DNA of 64,000 nt. Origin: an uncultured Mycoplasmatota bacterium (GTDB lineage Bacteria; Bacillota_I; Bacilli_A; RF39; UBA660). A program made the position numbers and the translations under genes. How positions within the stretch are numbered: the stretch's first letter is position 1; each line of letters begins with the position of its first letter. This document shows, piece by piece, positions 18,504-27,021 of the stretch. The DNA is taken from positions 1 to 64,000 of the forward strand of contig CAMJBC010000007.1 in NCBI GenBank assembly GCA_946403755.1, read 5' to 3'. The notes under the pieces are model-generated. The model searched no databases. It saw only the letters and a program-made list of their open reading frames with translations, and was not told where the DNA came from.

Positions 18504-18538
18504 AATATGTAAGTATACGTAAATATACGTGTTATGAT
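18504..18538 (+). promoter_or_regulatory. Phased direct repeats and -10 upstream of the WXG100-like gene
   Basis: TATACGT occurs at 18514-18520 and 18524-18530, exactly 10 bp apart, with a degenerate copy (AATATGT) at 18504-18510 in the same phase. A -10 TATGAT is at 18533-18538, and its expected -35 (about 18510-18515) is poor. Repeats on one helix face over a weak -35 suggest an activator-dependent promoter. Confidence 0.5.
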
Positions 18539-18565
18539 ATGACTATTTGTTAAGGAGGATAGGGA

Positions 18566-19183
18566 ATGAATCATAAAGTTAATAGTGTACAAAATCTATA
18601 TGAAGATGCAGTAGGATTATTTAATAATGTTGTAACAGGAGGAGCTAATACTAGCGCTGATACAATAATTACTAATATTAAAGCTGGAATCGATAATCTA
18701 AAAGGATGTTGGGAAGGAAAAGATGCAGGAGTTCAAATCCAAAATCTAGTTGTAGTTCACAATGGAATGGTAGAAATTAGAAATGCATTAGGAAGCCTAG
18801 CAGTAGATTCAAGTAAAATAGCATCTAACTATAGAAATATCCAAAATGCAAACGGAGCAGGATTAGAAGAATTAGGAGTTCTAAATTGCGAAGAAAGAGC
18901 TAAAACAGAAGATTATAGTGATACAAGAGATACTGTATCTATCACTGAAGAAGCTAATCAAGGAAAAGCAAAAGTAGATGCTGCTAACGATGCAATGGAT
19001 GGATTCATTGGAGATGTTAAGAAATACTATGGTCAAATCATGGATAACTGGACAAGTGGTACAGGAAGAGATCAAGCAACTGAAGCATTCGATACATTCT
19101 TAGCTAATTCAGGAAAATACAAAGAAACACTAAATAGCGTTTCTGAAAGTATTACACAAGCTATTAAGAATTATCAATTCTAA
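18566..19183 (+). CDS. Tandem WXG100-like secreted protein
   Basis: This 205-aa helical protein has two WXG100-like halves. The first half (about 1-95) carries WEG in NLKGCWEGKDAG, and the second (about 125-205) carries W-T-S-G in IMDNWTSGTGRD. Each Trp motif sits between long amphipathic helices. Typical WXG100 proteins are about 100 aa with one motif and leave through type VII secretion without a signal peptide, and none is seen here. No EssC/FtsK-type ATPase lies in the window. It has a strong ribosome binding site (TAAGGAGG) and its own regulated-looking promoter and terminator. It heads the secretion locus. The WXG100 call rests on motif and helical pattern only. Confidence 0.6.
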   Translation: MNHKVNSVQNLYEDAVGLFNNVVTGGANTSADTIITNIKAGIDNLKGCWEGKDAGVQIQNLVVVHNGMVEIRNALGSLAVDSSKIASNYRNIQNANGAGLEELGVLNCEERAKTEDYSDTRDTVSITEEANQGKAKVDAANDAMDGFIGDVKKYYGQIMDNWTSGTGRDQATEAFDTFLANSGKYKETLNSVSESITQAIKNYQF

Positions 19184-19195
19184 TAATAAAAAAAT

Positions 19196-19218
19196 AAGCA
19201 TAGAAATATGCTTTTTTT
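19196..19218 (+). terminator. Terminator of the WXG100-like gene
   Basis: A 7-bp stem (19196-19202 with 19207-19213) has a GAAA loop and a run of Ts. Confidence 0.75.
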
Positions 19219-19231
19219 ATTTGTCTTATTA

Positions 19232-19240
19232 TGCTATAAT
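19232..19240 (+). promoter_or_regulatory. Extended -10 promoter of the 872-aa gene
   Basis: TGC followed by TATAAT (19235-19240) lies about 30 bp before the ATG. No good -35 is seen. Confidence 0.4.
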
Positions 19241-19270
19241 TTATTTAGAATAGGATAAAAGAGGGTAAAT

Positions 19271-21889
19271 ATGGCAAATATATTTAAACAAATGCAAAGT
19301 CGTCAAATACAAAAAAAGGCCAATAATTTCATTAAAAGTCTCGAAGGTAAAAGTGATAGATATATTGAACATGCATATCTAGATAACAAAGAGCTTAGAA
19401 ATAATGAAATTGTTTTAAGTTATATATTTTTTAAACACCCTGATCTTATTAAAATATTACCAATTAAATTTCAAATAGAAAGAATTAATAGTAATCTTTC
19501 TATGTTTAAGTATGCAAGTATAGATGTAAAAAAGAAAATAGTTTCTGGATGGTTAAAAGGCAATAAATTCTTTATGAATGCTAATGTTGTTCAATTTGAT
19601 CCAGAAGAAATGGCATCTTTCTTAAAATTATATTTTAAACAACCTGAAGATATAGCTAAATTATTTATGGATGATTTAAGAAGAGTTATTAAAACTCTAG
19701 CTGATTCTGATATAAAAGAAACAGAAAAAGTAATTGATCAAATTAAAGATAAATTAGATGACAGACAATGGGAATATATTTTAGAAGTAAATCCTATTTT
19801 CATTAAATATGCTTCACAAGCAATACAAAATAAATATGCTGATGATGAAAGATTTAATAAATATATAAATGGTGAAGCAAGAAATGTATTTGTTGATAGA
19901 CAAATAGAAAAAATAAAAGAGGATTTATCTGTTTTATATACAATGAATATTGATGTTCAAAAAGAATTTGTACATAAATATCCATTTATGATAAATTATC
20001 TAGATGAAAAAACTATGATAGAAGTTCTAAAATATGATATAGAACTAATTAAGTATGTTAATATGCCTGCATTAAAGAATAACACTGATAAAACACAAGA
20101 AGTTATTTATGGTGTTCTTGATAATGTAGAAAATAAATCTATGAAAGAAGTAGTAGATATATTTATAAATAAATGTGTATTAACAGCTAAAGGTAAATTA
20201 TATAGATATGATAGTTCTAGTAATGATATGAGTTATCAATATACAAAGAGAGCTATAAAAATGATTCAAAGTTTAAGTTTGAATCAAATATCTGCTTTAG
20301 TAAATATAGATGCTAATTATGCATTACCATATATAATACCAATTTATAATGAAGATACAGAAAAAGATTTAAAAGAAAGTGAAACAATGGCAGCTAATGC
20401 TAGATGTTTAAAACTTTTCGAATTTTACTATGGTGAAAAAATATATGAACAATATTATAAGGTTATTAATAAAATATATGTAGAATATATGAATAACTTA
20501 GATAAATATGATTATACTAAGGACTATAATTGTATATTTGAATTATTTAAAGTTTTATTTAATAAACAAATAATAGCTAAAAATAATCCACAAAAAATAA
20601 CAGTATTTTTGGGTATGTCAATGTTATATAAAACAGGTAATAGTAATGAAACTAGACCTGCTACTGTTAAATTATTAAATGAAATAATTAATACAGCATA
20701 TGATGTTGAAATAAATAATGATAAAGATATATATGATATTAATACATTAGAAATATATGATAAAAGATTTGGATTTATTAATCCAAAATTATTACATGAA
20801 TTTGATAGATTTAATTTTGTAAATATGTCTAGTTTACTATTATTAATTAAATCTAATACAGCTAGAAAATTCTTTGAAATATATTATGGTATAGTATCTA
20901 AAATATATACTGAGAATAAAGAAACATTATATAGATGTATAGAAAACTTTGGTAATTATTATGAAATATTAGCTAATGTAGAAGGGCAAAGATTAAGTAC
21001 AGAAGAAAAGAAAAATTTATTAATATTATTATCTTCTTTTGCAAATCCAGTTAATATTACTAATAGAAGTCAATTATTAAGTTATGATCTATTAGTTATT
21101 AAAAAATTTGTAGAAAACTTAAGTGCTGTTAAAGATATAAATGTTTATAAAAATGTTCTTGCTAATTTCTTATTTAATAAAGGATATGACTTAAATGGAA
21201 ATTTTGGTTGGTTAGATGTATCAACTATTAAAGAAATAATGGATATTTATGATGTAGCTAGTTTAGAAGATGCTAATGCTGGTGGTAAGAAGATATTTAA
21301 TGAAGAAGAACTTGCTTTATTTGCTATGATTAAATTATTATTTAATACAGATGATTTAAGTATAATATTACAATATATAGAAAATATAGTAACTATTAAA
21401 AATACTAGAAATACTATACCAATTATAGATTTGTTTAATAAAATTAAGAAATATAGATTAGAAATAATAAATGCTCAAATAGTAACAATTAGAGATATTG
21501 AAGTACTTGGTATTGATAGACCAGAAATAGTTAAAAAGAGTGTTCAAGAAGGAGTTACTATTTATAGAATTATTAAACAAGATTTCAGAGTATTATGTTC
21601 TGAATCTGATGATGGAATAGAATTCTGTTGCGAAAGTGTATTAAAACTAGAAAAGAATTGTTATGGATATAATCAATTAATTAAAAATGGTTCTCTAAGA
21701 TTTACTACTGATGATGGTAAAACAATTATTAAGATTAATAAAGATAATAAAGAACAAGTTTCAAATAAACCTAATTTCTTAATAGTTATTAAAGACTTAA
21801 ATGATAGTTTAATAGATATTGCTAAAGAAAAAGGTTTAGTAATAGTACAAATAGATAATGGAATGGAGGATACAGGATTCTATGAATGA
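19271..21889 (+). CDS. Large helical cytoplasmic protein, unknown
   Basis: This 872-aa protein has no signal peptide or transmembrane helix. It is almost entirely alpha-helical with repeat-like stretches (for example 215-275, with short helices separated by aspartate/asparagine turns), suggesting a solenoid scaffold. The last 120 residues change character to beta-rich (EVLGIDRPEIVK to FLIVIKDLNDS) and form a separate domain. I do not recognise the family. It lies between the WXG100-like gene and the membrane/Cys-rich genes and overlaps the next small gene by 8 nt, so a role in the same machine is plausible. Confidence 0.6.
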   Translation: MANIFKQMQSRQIQKKANNFIKSLEGKSDRYIEHAYLDNKELRNNEIVLSYIFFKHPDLIKILPIKFQIERINSNLSMFKYASIDVKKKIVSGWLKGNKFFMNANVVQFDPEEMASFLKLYFKQPEDIAKLFMDDLRRVIKTLADSDIKETEKVIDQIKDKLDDRQWEYILEVNPIFIKYASQAIQNKYADDERFNKYINGEARNVFVDRQIEKIKEDLSVLYTMNIDVQKEFVHKYPFMINYLDEKTMIEVLKYDIELIKYVNMPALKNNTDKTQEVIYGVLDNVENKSMKEVVDIFINKCVLTAKGKLYRYDSSSNDMSYQYTKRAIKMIQSLSLNQISALVNIDANYALPYIIPIYNEDTEKDLKESETMAANARCLKLFEFYYGEKIYEQYYKVINKIYVEYMNNLDKYDYTKDYNCIFELFKVLFNKQIIAKNNPQKITVFLGMSMLYKTGNSNETRPATVKLLNEIINTAYDVEINNDKDIYDINTLEIYDKRFGFINPKLLHEFDRFNFVNMSSLLLLIKSNTARKFFEIYYGIVSKIYTENKETLYRCIENFGNYYEILANVEGQRLSTEEKKNLLILLSSFANPVNITNRSQLLSYDLLVIKKFVENLSAVKDINVYKNVLANFLFNKGYDLNGNFGWLDVSTIKEIMDIYDVASLEDANAGGKKIFNEEELALFAMIKLLFNTDDLSIILQYIENIVTIKNTRNTIPIIDLFNKIKKYRLEIINAQIVTIRDIEVLGIDRPEIVKKSVQEGVTIYRIIKQDFRVLCSESDDGIEFCCESVLKLEKNCYGYNQLIKNGSLRFTTDDGKTIIKINKDNKEQVSNKPNFLIVIKDLNDSLIDIAKEKGLVIVQIDNGMEDTGFYE

Positions 21890-22049
21890 TGAATTAAAAC
21901 AAGAATTAGAAGAATTAAAACAAGATAAAACTGTATTTTCTGAATATATTAAAGCTTTCTATAATATAGAAAAAGTTCAAGATAACTATAAGAATACAGA
22001 TGAATTTAAAATAATAGAAAAATTCATAAAAAATAAGAATGATAATTAA
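21882..22049 (+). CDS. Small acidic helical protein, unknown
   Basis: The 55-aa product starts at ATG 21882, preceded by GGAGG inside the end of the 872-aa gene. The two overlap by 8 nt in different frames, implying translational coupling. The sequence is a charged helix (ELKQELEELKQDK) followed by a second helical part. The stop codon lies in the terminator. It is probably a partner of the upstream protein; the function is unknown. Confidence 0.55.
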   Translation: MNDELKQELEELKQDKTVFSEYIKAFYNIEKVQDNYKNTDEFKIIEKFIKNKNDN

Positions 22050-22060
22050 TCATTCTTTTT
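22035..22060 (+). terminator. Terminator, contains the stop codon
   Basis: A 9-bp stem (22035-22043 with 22049-22057) is followed by Ts. The TAA at 22047-22049 is at the loop/right-arm boundary. Confidence 0.7.
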
Positions 22061-22074
22061 TATTGTTCTAATGT

Positions 22075-22103
22075 TTGAAAAAGAATATAATGTATGCTAA
22101 AAT
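22075..22103 (+). promoter_or_regulatory. Promoter of the thioredoxin-fold gene
   Basis: TTGAAA at 22075-22080 and TAAAAT at 22098-22103 are 17 bp apart, with a TGC extended -10. Confidence 0.65.
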
Positions 22104-22121
22104 TATTTTATAGGAGGATAT

Positions 22122-22649
22122 ATGATAAACTTATTTAACAAAGAAACTCCAAAGAAAAACTATATGATAGTTTTAATAGTATCTATTCTTGTTATAGCAT
22201 TTGCGTTATATGTAAGAGTTATATACTTAAATAATAAAGATAATATACGTGATAAAAGTATATTTGAAAGAGAAAATAGTGTAGTTAGTAGTATTAATAT
22301 TGATGATTTAGAATTCGTTGTTTCTGAATCAAATGATATTGTTTTATATATAAGTTATAATGGTAATCAAGATATTAAAAATATGGAAAGAAAACTTTAT
22401 AGAGATATAGTAAGAAATGATTATGTCGATAAAGTTTTGTACCTAAATGTTAGTGAATTAAAAGAAGATAATAAATATATTTCAAAATTAAAAGAAAAAA
22501 TGCCTAATATAAAAGGTGATATAAGTGATGCCCCAATAATGGTTTATATAAAAGAAGGGGAAGCAATTGAAGCAGTTAATAGTGAATTTAAGATGATAGA
22601 TTTTTCTGTTTTAGAGAAATTATTTGAAAAATATGAAATTTCTCAATAA
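22122..22649 (+). CDS. Membrane-anchored thioredoxin-fold protein lacking CxxC
   Basis: This 175-aa protein has one N-terminal transmembrane helix (about 14-34) and an extracytoplasmic domain with a thioredoxin-like order. There is a beta strand (DIVLYISYNG), a helix (NQDIKNMERKLYR), a strand with VLYLNVSEL, then a cis-Pro-like strand (DAPIMVYIKEGEAI). The place where CxxC would sit reads YNGNQD, and the protein has no Cys, so it cannot do thiol exchange itself. It resembles accessory proteins of the bacteriocin-transport/PedC kind in outline only. It lies directly before two giant Cys-rich exported proteins, so a chaperone or holdase role is conceivable. The fold call is inference. Confidence 0.5.
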   Translation: MINLFNKETPKKNYMIVLIVSILVIAFALYVRVIYLNNKDNIRDKSIFERENSVVSSINIDDLEFVVSESNDIVLYISYNGNQDIKNMERKLYRDIVRNDYVDKVLYLNVSELKEDNKYISKLKEKMPNIKGDISDAPIMVYIKEGEAIEAVNSEFKMIDFSVLEKLFEKYEISQ

Positions 22650-22716
22650 TAGATAAAAATACTTCTTAAATTTATTGTTTTGTGATAATATATATTATAG
22701 AGATAGTAGGTGTCAT

Positions 22717-25700
22717 ATGAAAAAGTTTTTGGTATTTGTAATTGCTTTATTTATGTTTGGTATAACAGTTAAAGCAGATTGTTTAGAAAAGGAGTATTTA
22801 GATTGGTCTTATGATTTGAAACCAGTATTTACTGTATTTAATTATAATGATCATCAAGATTTAGATATTGAGAAATATAAATATGCTTATTTCTTATCAT
22901 TATCTAAACAAAGAGACGATATAACGTTTACAGTTACTGATAAATATAATAATACAGTACCAGCTAGTGATTATGAAGAATTAAAGTTGTATGCTGTTGG
23001 ATTATATAATGGTGTAGACGAAGAATCATATAAAATAAATGTATATGGTACTGCTAAAGGTACATGTGCTAATGAATTGATAACTACACTTGAATATACA
23101 GTACCTGCATATAATGAATATTATAAAACACAATATTGTGATAAATACAAAGAACATGAGTTATGCCAAGTATTTACAAATGCTACAAAAGGTATGACAC
23201 GTGATGAATTTAATACAATAATGAAAGAATATGAAGAAGGAAAGAATAAAGGGCTACTTAAGGTTGTTTTAAATTTCTTAAGTAAAGCTTGGATTTATAT
23301 AGTGTGTATACTAGTTCCAGTGATTGGAGTTTCAATATATTATAATATTAAAATTAAAAGGTATAAAAAAATGAGAAATAGACATGAAGTTAGAAGAAAA
23401 CATTATATATTTGTATTCTTATTATTAATTTGTTTAACTACTGTAAAAGTTAATGCTTCACTTACTTGTGGAGATGCAACTATTACAGAAACAGGTATAA
23501 CAAGTGCTGGATGGGCAACAAGAATGATAATGTGTGATTTTTATGATACAGGTAGAGTAACTGTATTTGGAGCTGGAGGTACAACATCAGCTGGTACTAC
23601 TAATGGAAGCCCAAATATTAGTGAGATGGGCACTGGTTATGGTAGTATGGCTGATGCAGTAGCTGCTGGAGAACAATTAGTTGCTCAAACAGTTTATTCA
23701 GCAGATGGTAAAAGTGCTAGTGAAATACTTGTTCCAATGTGTCTTGCTAAAGAAGATACTGATCCAGGAAAAAAATGGACGTTAGCTACAAAAAAATGTA
23801 CTTGCCAAGATTATGATCAACCTTGTTATGATCAAGAAACAGGAAATATTACTTCTTATTCTTGCCCAGGTGAACCATATGATTGTTCAACAGAAAATTT
23901 AGTTCAAGGAGAAGATGCAGAATGTAATGCTTGTCCTGGAAATACAAAAGAAGAAGGCGAGTGTACTAAAGAATACTATATTACATGTCCTATCTATGCA
24001 TGTAGTCCAGTTGAAAAGACTGTTGAAGGATGGTGTAATGCTAAATTTAAAGTAGGAAGCGATGATGCTTACTGCGTTAACCCTAGTGATAAATTCCCAC
24101 ATGGAATACCAAATAACTATCAAACTCAAAAGTTTGATCCAACTACTTGTTCAAGTAGTACTGATACTCCAGATTGTGGATTTGCTAATATATTAATTGA
24201 AGCAGCTTATTATAATCAAAATCATTCAAATAAGATTTCATATGAAACCATTAACTTTGCTTTAAGACTTTGGTCTGGTGAAGTTCAACTTGGTGGTTTC
24301 TATAGAGTAGGTCTTGCTTATATGATGGGTTATGGATGTAATGAATATGTTGCATATCCTGCAGGAAATCCAAATGTATATCTAGCATCATTAGAATACA
24401 TAACTAGATTATATTTTGAAGCTATATCAAGAGAAGGAGTAGATCATAGTGTAGAATCACTTATTAATAATAACTTCTTTAGTGCTATAGCTTGTAAACC
24501 TGGACAATTAGGTGTTGTATGTCATGGTCAAACAGATACTTATGTTCAAGCATTTGCATTATATTTTAATACTTACTTTGGTAATGATTTTAGAAATCAT
24601 TTAGCAGCATTATATGGTGGTAGAGAAACAGAACCAATAGCAGCTACAGTATCAAGTGAAGTAATAGATGAATATAGTGTAGTAGAAGTAAAATATAGAG
24701 AAGAAGTAACAATCGGTGAAAAAATCGAATGTTCTGATATAAAAGCTAAAAAAGCTTCAGGTAAAACATTAACTGAAGATGAACAAAAAGTATTAAATTA
24801 TTGTAACAATGAAATTACTCATGTAATTGGAGTAAGACCTGATGGAACAATGATTGATCTTGCTACTAAGACAATTGTTACAGACTTAAATGGTGATGGA
24901 GTAATCAACGCAAAAGATTTCTTGTTATTACCACAAGGAGAAACATATGACTTTTCTTATTGTCAAAAGAATAGTTGTTTCTCACCAACAGTTTATTTTG
25001 CAATTTGCGATACTGTTAAAAAAGAAGAAGAAAGATACGAAACAATATATACAACAATTAGATATACAGAATCTGGTTCAAGATATAGTATTAAGAAATA
25101 CTTAGCTTGTGGTTCAGGAGATTATCAAATAATGTTCTCTTATGATGAAGATGAGGGACCAACTAATATTTGGGATGAAACAACTCCAACAGTATTAGAA
25201 CCAACTAAAACAGTTACTGTAGACTTCTATTGTTATGATGAGGGTGGATGTGATAATTACACATTAAGAACTGAAGAAAAATGTGCTAGATCATCTGGAA
25301 GCCATGGTTCATTAACAATAAAAGATCCATCATTAAGTTGTATTGTTAATATGCAAAGTACTGTTGCTAAGAACTCTTATGATTATAGTAATTTCTTCGG
25401 AGTAAATAGTGATTTCTGTAAGATTTATTGTAGTGATAGTGCTGAATTCTATATGGCTGATAAAGTTGATATTTATTCAGGTTTATCATTCAAATTAGAT
25501 ATAGAATATGATGTATTTAAGAATAATAAAACAAATAGACCAATATCTAATGTAGTATTAATGAAAAGAGATTGTGTATCTAAGATATTCTATGATAACA
25601 ATAACTTTGAAAGTGGTACTGATTGGACACAAAAGTATTCAGGATTAAGTAGTAATCCAAAGAACTGGAAAGAATTACATGCTGCACTTAAAAAATATGG

Positions 25701-26937
25701 TCTTGCAGCAGGACATATAAATCAAATTGAATATGATTTATATAACTGTAATTTATATTCAGATATTCCTGTATATCGTCCAAAAGAGAATAAGATAGGA
25801 AATGTATATAATAGAATTAAAGAAATTTATTCTGCTGAAAATAGTTATGGATTTAATGGAGATAAATATGGTTATAACTTTGATTCTAAATTATCTGAAA
25901 CAGATAATAATATAATTTATTCAGATGTTAAATATGGCGGTGGTGCTCTATATGTTAACTCTAAAAATAGAGTAGGTGCTGAATATGGTGACGTTAAATT
26001 AAATTATGTAATTAACAATCATAATAAATATTCTGGAAATGTTTCTCCAGTAACATATTGTAAAGGTACTAAGTGCTTCGCTTATGATAAAGAGGGCGAT
26101 GAATATAAGATGCCTGATGAATATGGTAGTGGAACAGGTAGAGTTATTTCAACAGCTCAAGGAAGTGGAATACCTACAAATGATTATGCTTACTTCTCAA
26201 TAGTAAATGAAGTAGACTTCTATAATGATAGTAGATTCCAAGTTGAAACATATACTGGAAATATATTTGATGCTACTAATAAAGAAAAAGATGATGATTA
26301 TACTGATTTAGATAAATATATATATCCAGTAGCTAAAGATGCTAGTGTTGAATGTAAGGGTGATAAATGTAGCCTAGATCATAGATTTAACGTTTTACAA
26401 ACATATTATAGAAAAATGGGTAGTGGTACAAATGCATTTAAAGATGCTATTAAATCAGTAACTCATACTTGCCCAGTGGAATATAAACCAATACCACTTG
26501 AAAACAAAAATGAGGCAATATATAGAAATGTTGATATTTCTAACTTATTCCCAACAACTTTAAGTGATGGTTCAAGAAGAATTGGAGCTAACTGGCAAAA
26601 TTCAACAGCTTATATTGAAGAAATAGAAAATTATGTTAAGGGTAATGGTGAAGTTAAATACTATGAAACTCACCTTGAATATAGTTATACTCTTTCAGCT
26701 GATACATTGAAGAAAATAAAAGAATATAATTCTCAAACAGCTGGTTCTAAATCATATGTTGATAACTCTATAGAAAAAGGATCTTGTGTAGATGCTAATG
26801 GTAAGAAATTTGATTGTAGAACTAAATTTATTTCAACAATCAATAGTAATACAAACTCATATGGAGTTGTTAACAATAGACAAGGACAAGAAAGAGGAGT
26901 TTCCGAATATACTGCTGATAAAAAAGATGAAGACTAA
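22717..26937 (+). CDS. Giant Cys-rich exported protein A with internal second signal peptide
   Basis: The start is ATG 22717 after TAGGTG; earlier in-frame codons are rejected. The product is 1406 aa. Signal peptide 1 covers 1-20 (cleavage likely after TVKA). A roughly 170-residue exported module has a C141/C150 pair in YYKTQYCDKYKEHELC. A transmembrane helix (about 191-209) and a basic cytoplasmic loop (210-229) follow, then a second signal-like segment ending TTVKVNA at 247. The remaining roughly 1160-residue Cys-rich domain would be released if cut there. It contains a FCVNP-like YCVNPSDK region, an EF-hand loop (726-737) and a C-terminal RGVSEYT. No LPxTG-type tail is seen. It is paralogous along its whole length to the next gene. 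The function is unknown; a surface adhesin or pilus cargo is likely. Confidence 0.7.
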   Translation: MKKFLVFVIALFMFGITVKADCLEKEYLDWSYDLKPVFTVFNYNDHQDLDIEKYKYAYFLSLSKQRDDITFTVTDKYNNTVPASDYEELKLYAVGLYNGVDEESYKINVYGTAKGTCANELITTLEYTVPAYNEYYKTQYCDKYKEHELCQVFTNATKGMTRDEFNTIMKEYEEGKNKGLLKVVLNFLSKAWIYIVCILVPVIGVSIYYNIKIKRYKKMRNRHEVRRKHYIFVFLLLICLTTVKVNASLTCGDATITETGITSAGWATRMIMCDFYDTGRVTVFGAGGTTSAGTTNGSPNISEMGTGYGSMADAVAAGEQLVAQTVYSADGKSASEILVPMCLAKEDTDPGKKWTLATKKCTCQDYDQPCYDQETGNITSYSCPGEPYDCSTENLVQGEDAECNACPGNTKEEGECTKEYYITCPIYACSPVEKTVEGWCNAKFKVGSDDAYCVNPSDKFPHGIPNNYQTQKFDPTTCSSSTDTPDCGFANILIEAAYYNQNHSNKISYETINFALRLWSGEVQLGGFYRVGLAYMMGYGCNEYVAYPAGNPNVYLASLEYITRLYFEAISREGVDHSVESLINNNFFSAIACKPGQLGVVCHGQTDTYVQAFALYFNTYFGNDFRNHLAALYGGRETEPIAATVSSEVIDEYSVVEVKYREEVTIGEKIECSDIKAKKASGKTLTEDEQKVLNYCNNEITHVIGVRPDGTMIDLATKTIVTDLNGDGVINAKDFLLLPQGETYDFSYCQKNSCFSPTVYFAICDTVKKEEERYETIYTTIRYTESGSRYSIKKYLACGSGDYQIMFSYDEDEGPTNIWDETTPTVLEPTKTVTVDFYCYDEGGCDNYTLRTEEKCARSSGSHGSLTIKDPSLSCIVNMQSTVAKNSYDYSNFFGVNSDFCKIYCSDSAEFYMADKVDIYSGLSFKLDIEYDVFKNNKTNRPISNVVLMKRDCVSKIFYDNNNFESGTDWTQKYSGLSSNPKNWKELHAALKKYGLAAGHINQIEYDLYNCNLYSDIPVYRPKENKIGNVYNRIKEIYSAENSYGFNGDKYGYNFDSKLSETDNNIIYSDVKYGGGALYVNSKNRVGAEYGDVKLNYVINNHNKYSGNVSPVTYCKGTKCFAYDKEGDEYKMPDEYGSGTGRVISTAQGSGIPTNDYAYFSIVNEVDFYNDSRFQVETYTGNIFDATNKEKDDDYTDLDKYIYPVAKDASVECKGDKCSLDHRFNVLQTYYRKMGSGTNAFKDAIKSVTHTCPVEYKPIPLENKNEAIYRNVDISNLFPTTLSDGSRRIGANWQNSTAYIEEIENYVKGNGEVKYYETHLEYSYTLSADTLKKIKEYNSQTAGSKSYVDNSIEKGSCVDANGKKFDCRTKFISTINSNTNSYGVVNNRQGQERGVSEYTADKKDED
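24892..24927 (+). other. EF-hand/dockerin-like calcium loop inside giant protein A
   Basis: The encoded loop DLNGDGVINAKD (residues about 726-737) has Asp/Asn/Asp/Gly at calcium-loop positions and a following hydrophobic helix start (FLLLP). It resembles half of a type I dockerin. Paralogue B has no equivalent. Confidence 0.55.
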
Positions 26938-26958
26938 TTGAAAAATTAGTCTTTTTTT
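26930..26958 (+). terminator. Terminator of giant protein A, contains the stop codon
   Basis: A perfect 10-bp stem (26930-26939 with 26944-26953) has a GAAA loop and a T run. The TAA at 26935-26937 is in the left arm. Confidence 0.85.
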
Positions 26959-27021
26959 AATTGTATAAATATGATAAAATTATATTGAGTAATTATATAC
27001 AATAATATGGCAGGTAGAAAT

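Noticed and set aside
18566-22049. Complete type VII secretion system
   Set aside because: Only a WXG100-like protein is present; no EssC-type ATPase, EsaA or EssB was found.
23899-24129. Antisense open frame within giant protein A
   Set aside because: Shadow of a long real gene. It has no ribosome binding site, and its Cys/Phe-rich composition follows from the opposite strand.
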